The notes beneath the pieces were generated by a model, which saw nothing but the letters and a program-made list of their open reading frames with translations, ran no database searches and was not told where the DNA came from. Below are positions 48,778 to 64,000 of a DNA stretch of 64,000 nucleotides, piece after piece (position 1 is the first letter of the stretch; each line of letters opens with the position of its first letter). The stretch is from NCBI RefSeq assembly GCF_016583825.1, contig NZ_NRRV01000005.1, positions 1 through 64,000 on the forward strand, written 5' to 3'. The translations under genes and the position numbers were made by a program. The stretch is from Thiohalocapsa halophila (lineage in GTDB: Bacteria; Pseudomonadota; Gammaproteobacteria; Chromatiales; Chromatiaceae).

Positions 48778-64000
<15,223 letters not shown>

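Overview
The window is about 64 kb of GC-rich DNA from a gammaproteobacterium. The gene orders FemAB-like/aat/bpt/infA, clpA-clpS-cspD and ftsK-lolA, the ParC/RimO/ClpA sequences and a PEP-CTERM system together fit Chromatiales or Ectothiorhodospirales-like bacteria. Genus cannot be fixed from sequence alone.

Left part (1-9.3 kb): two transposase remnants at the edge, then rimO, a 46-codon membrane peptide, fkpB, a YciK-like dehydrogenase whose catalytic Tyr is Phe, a membrane protein, a transketolase split into two overlapping genes, a cupin, an orphan larE and a secreted DUF302 protein. Inverted-repeat elements built from a 30-bp unit flank the transketolase genes.

Accessory island (about 9.3-20.9 kb): base composition is visibly less GC-rich and codon use less biased. 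Eight genes, all on the minus strand, encode a DegT-type sugar aminotransferase, glycosyltransferase-like proteins, a sulfotransferase, a Wzx-type flippase, a methyltransferase and a secreted TPR protein. They look like a pathway for a modified, possibly sulfated, surface glycan. Between them lies a family of non-coding elements of about 132 bp with long terminal inverted repeats. Four or five copies carry recognisable 8-bp target duplications: an apparently undescribed MITE family and the clearest new mobile element in the window.

Core block (21-44.7 kb): parC; then pgpA, thiL, nusB, ribH, ribBX, ribE, lolA and ftsK (transcribed leftward, ftsK first); an SGNH hydrolase; trxB; a small membrane protein; FemAB-like/aat/bpt/infA; then clpA, clpS, cspD, icd and rluE. 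RibBX has a cyclohydrolase II domain without its zinc cysteines. A truncated flavin disulfide oxidoreductase closes the block.

Right part (45-64 kb): a leftward locus with a giant secreted repeat protein (more than 5,070 residues, N-terminus outside the window), a PEP-CTERM-type protein and a 918-residue PrsT-like TPR protein. The giant protein has 27 recognisable DUF11-type domains. Eighteen of them form two near-identical nine-domain super-repeats of 1,386 residues. Six SdrD_B-like domains and a terminal dockerin-like module follow. I infer a very long adhesin or cell-surface fibre built with PEP-CTERM accessory proteins. No rRNA, tRNA or CRISPR array was seen.
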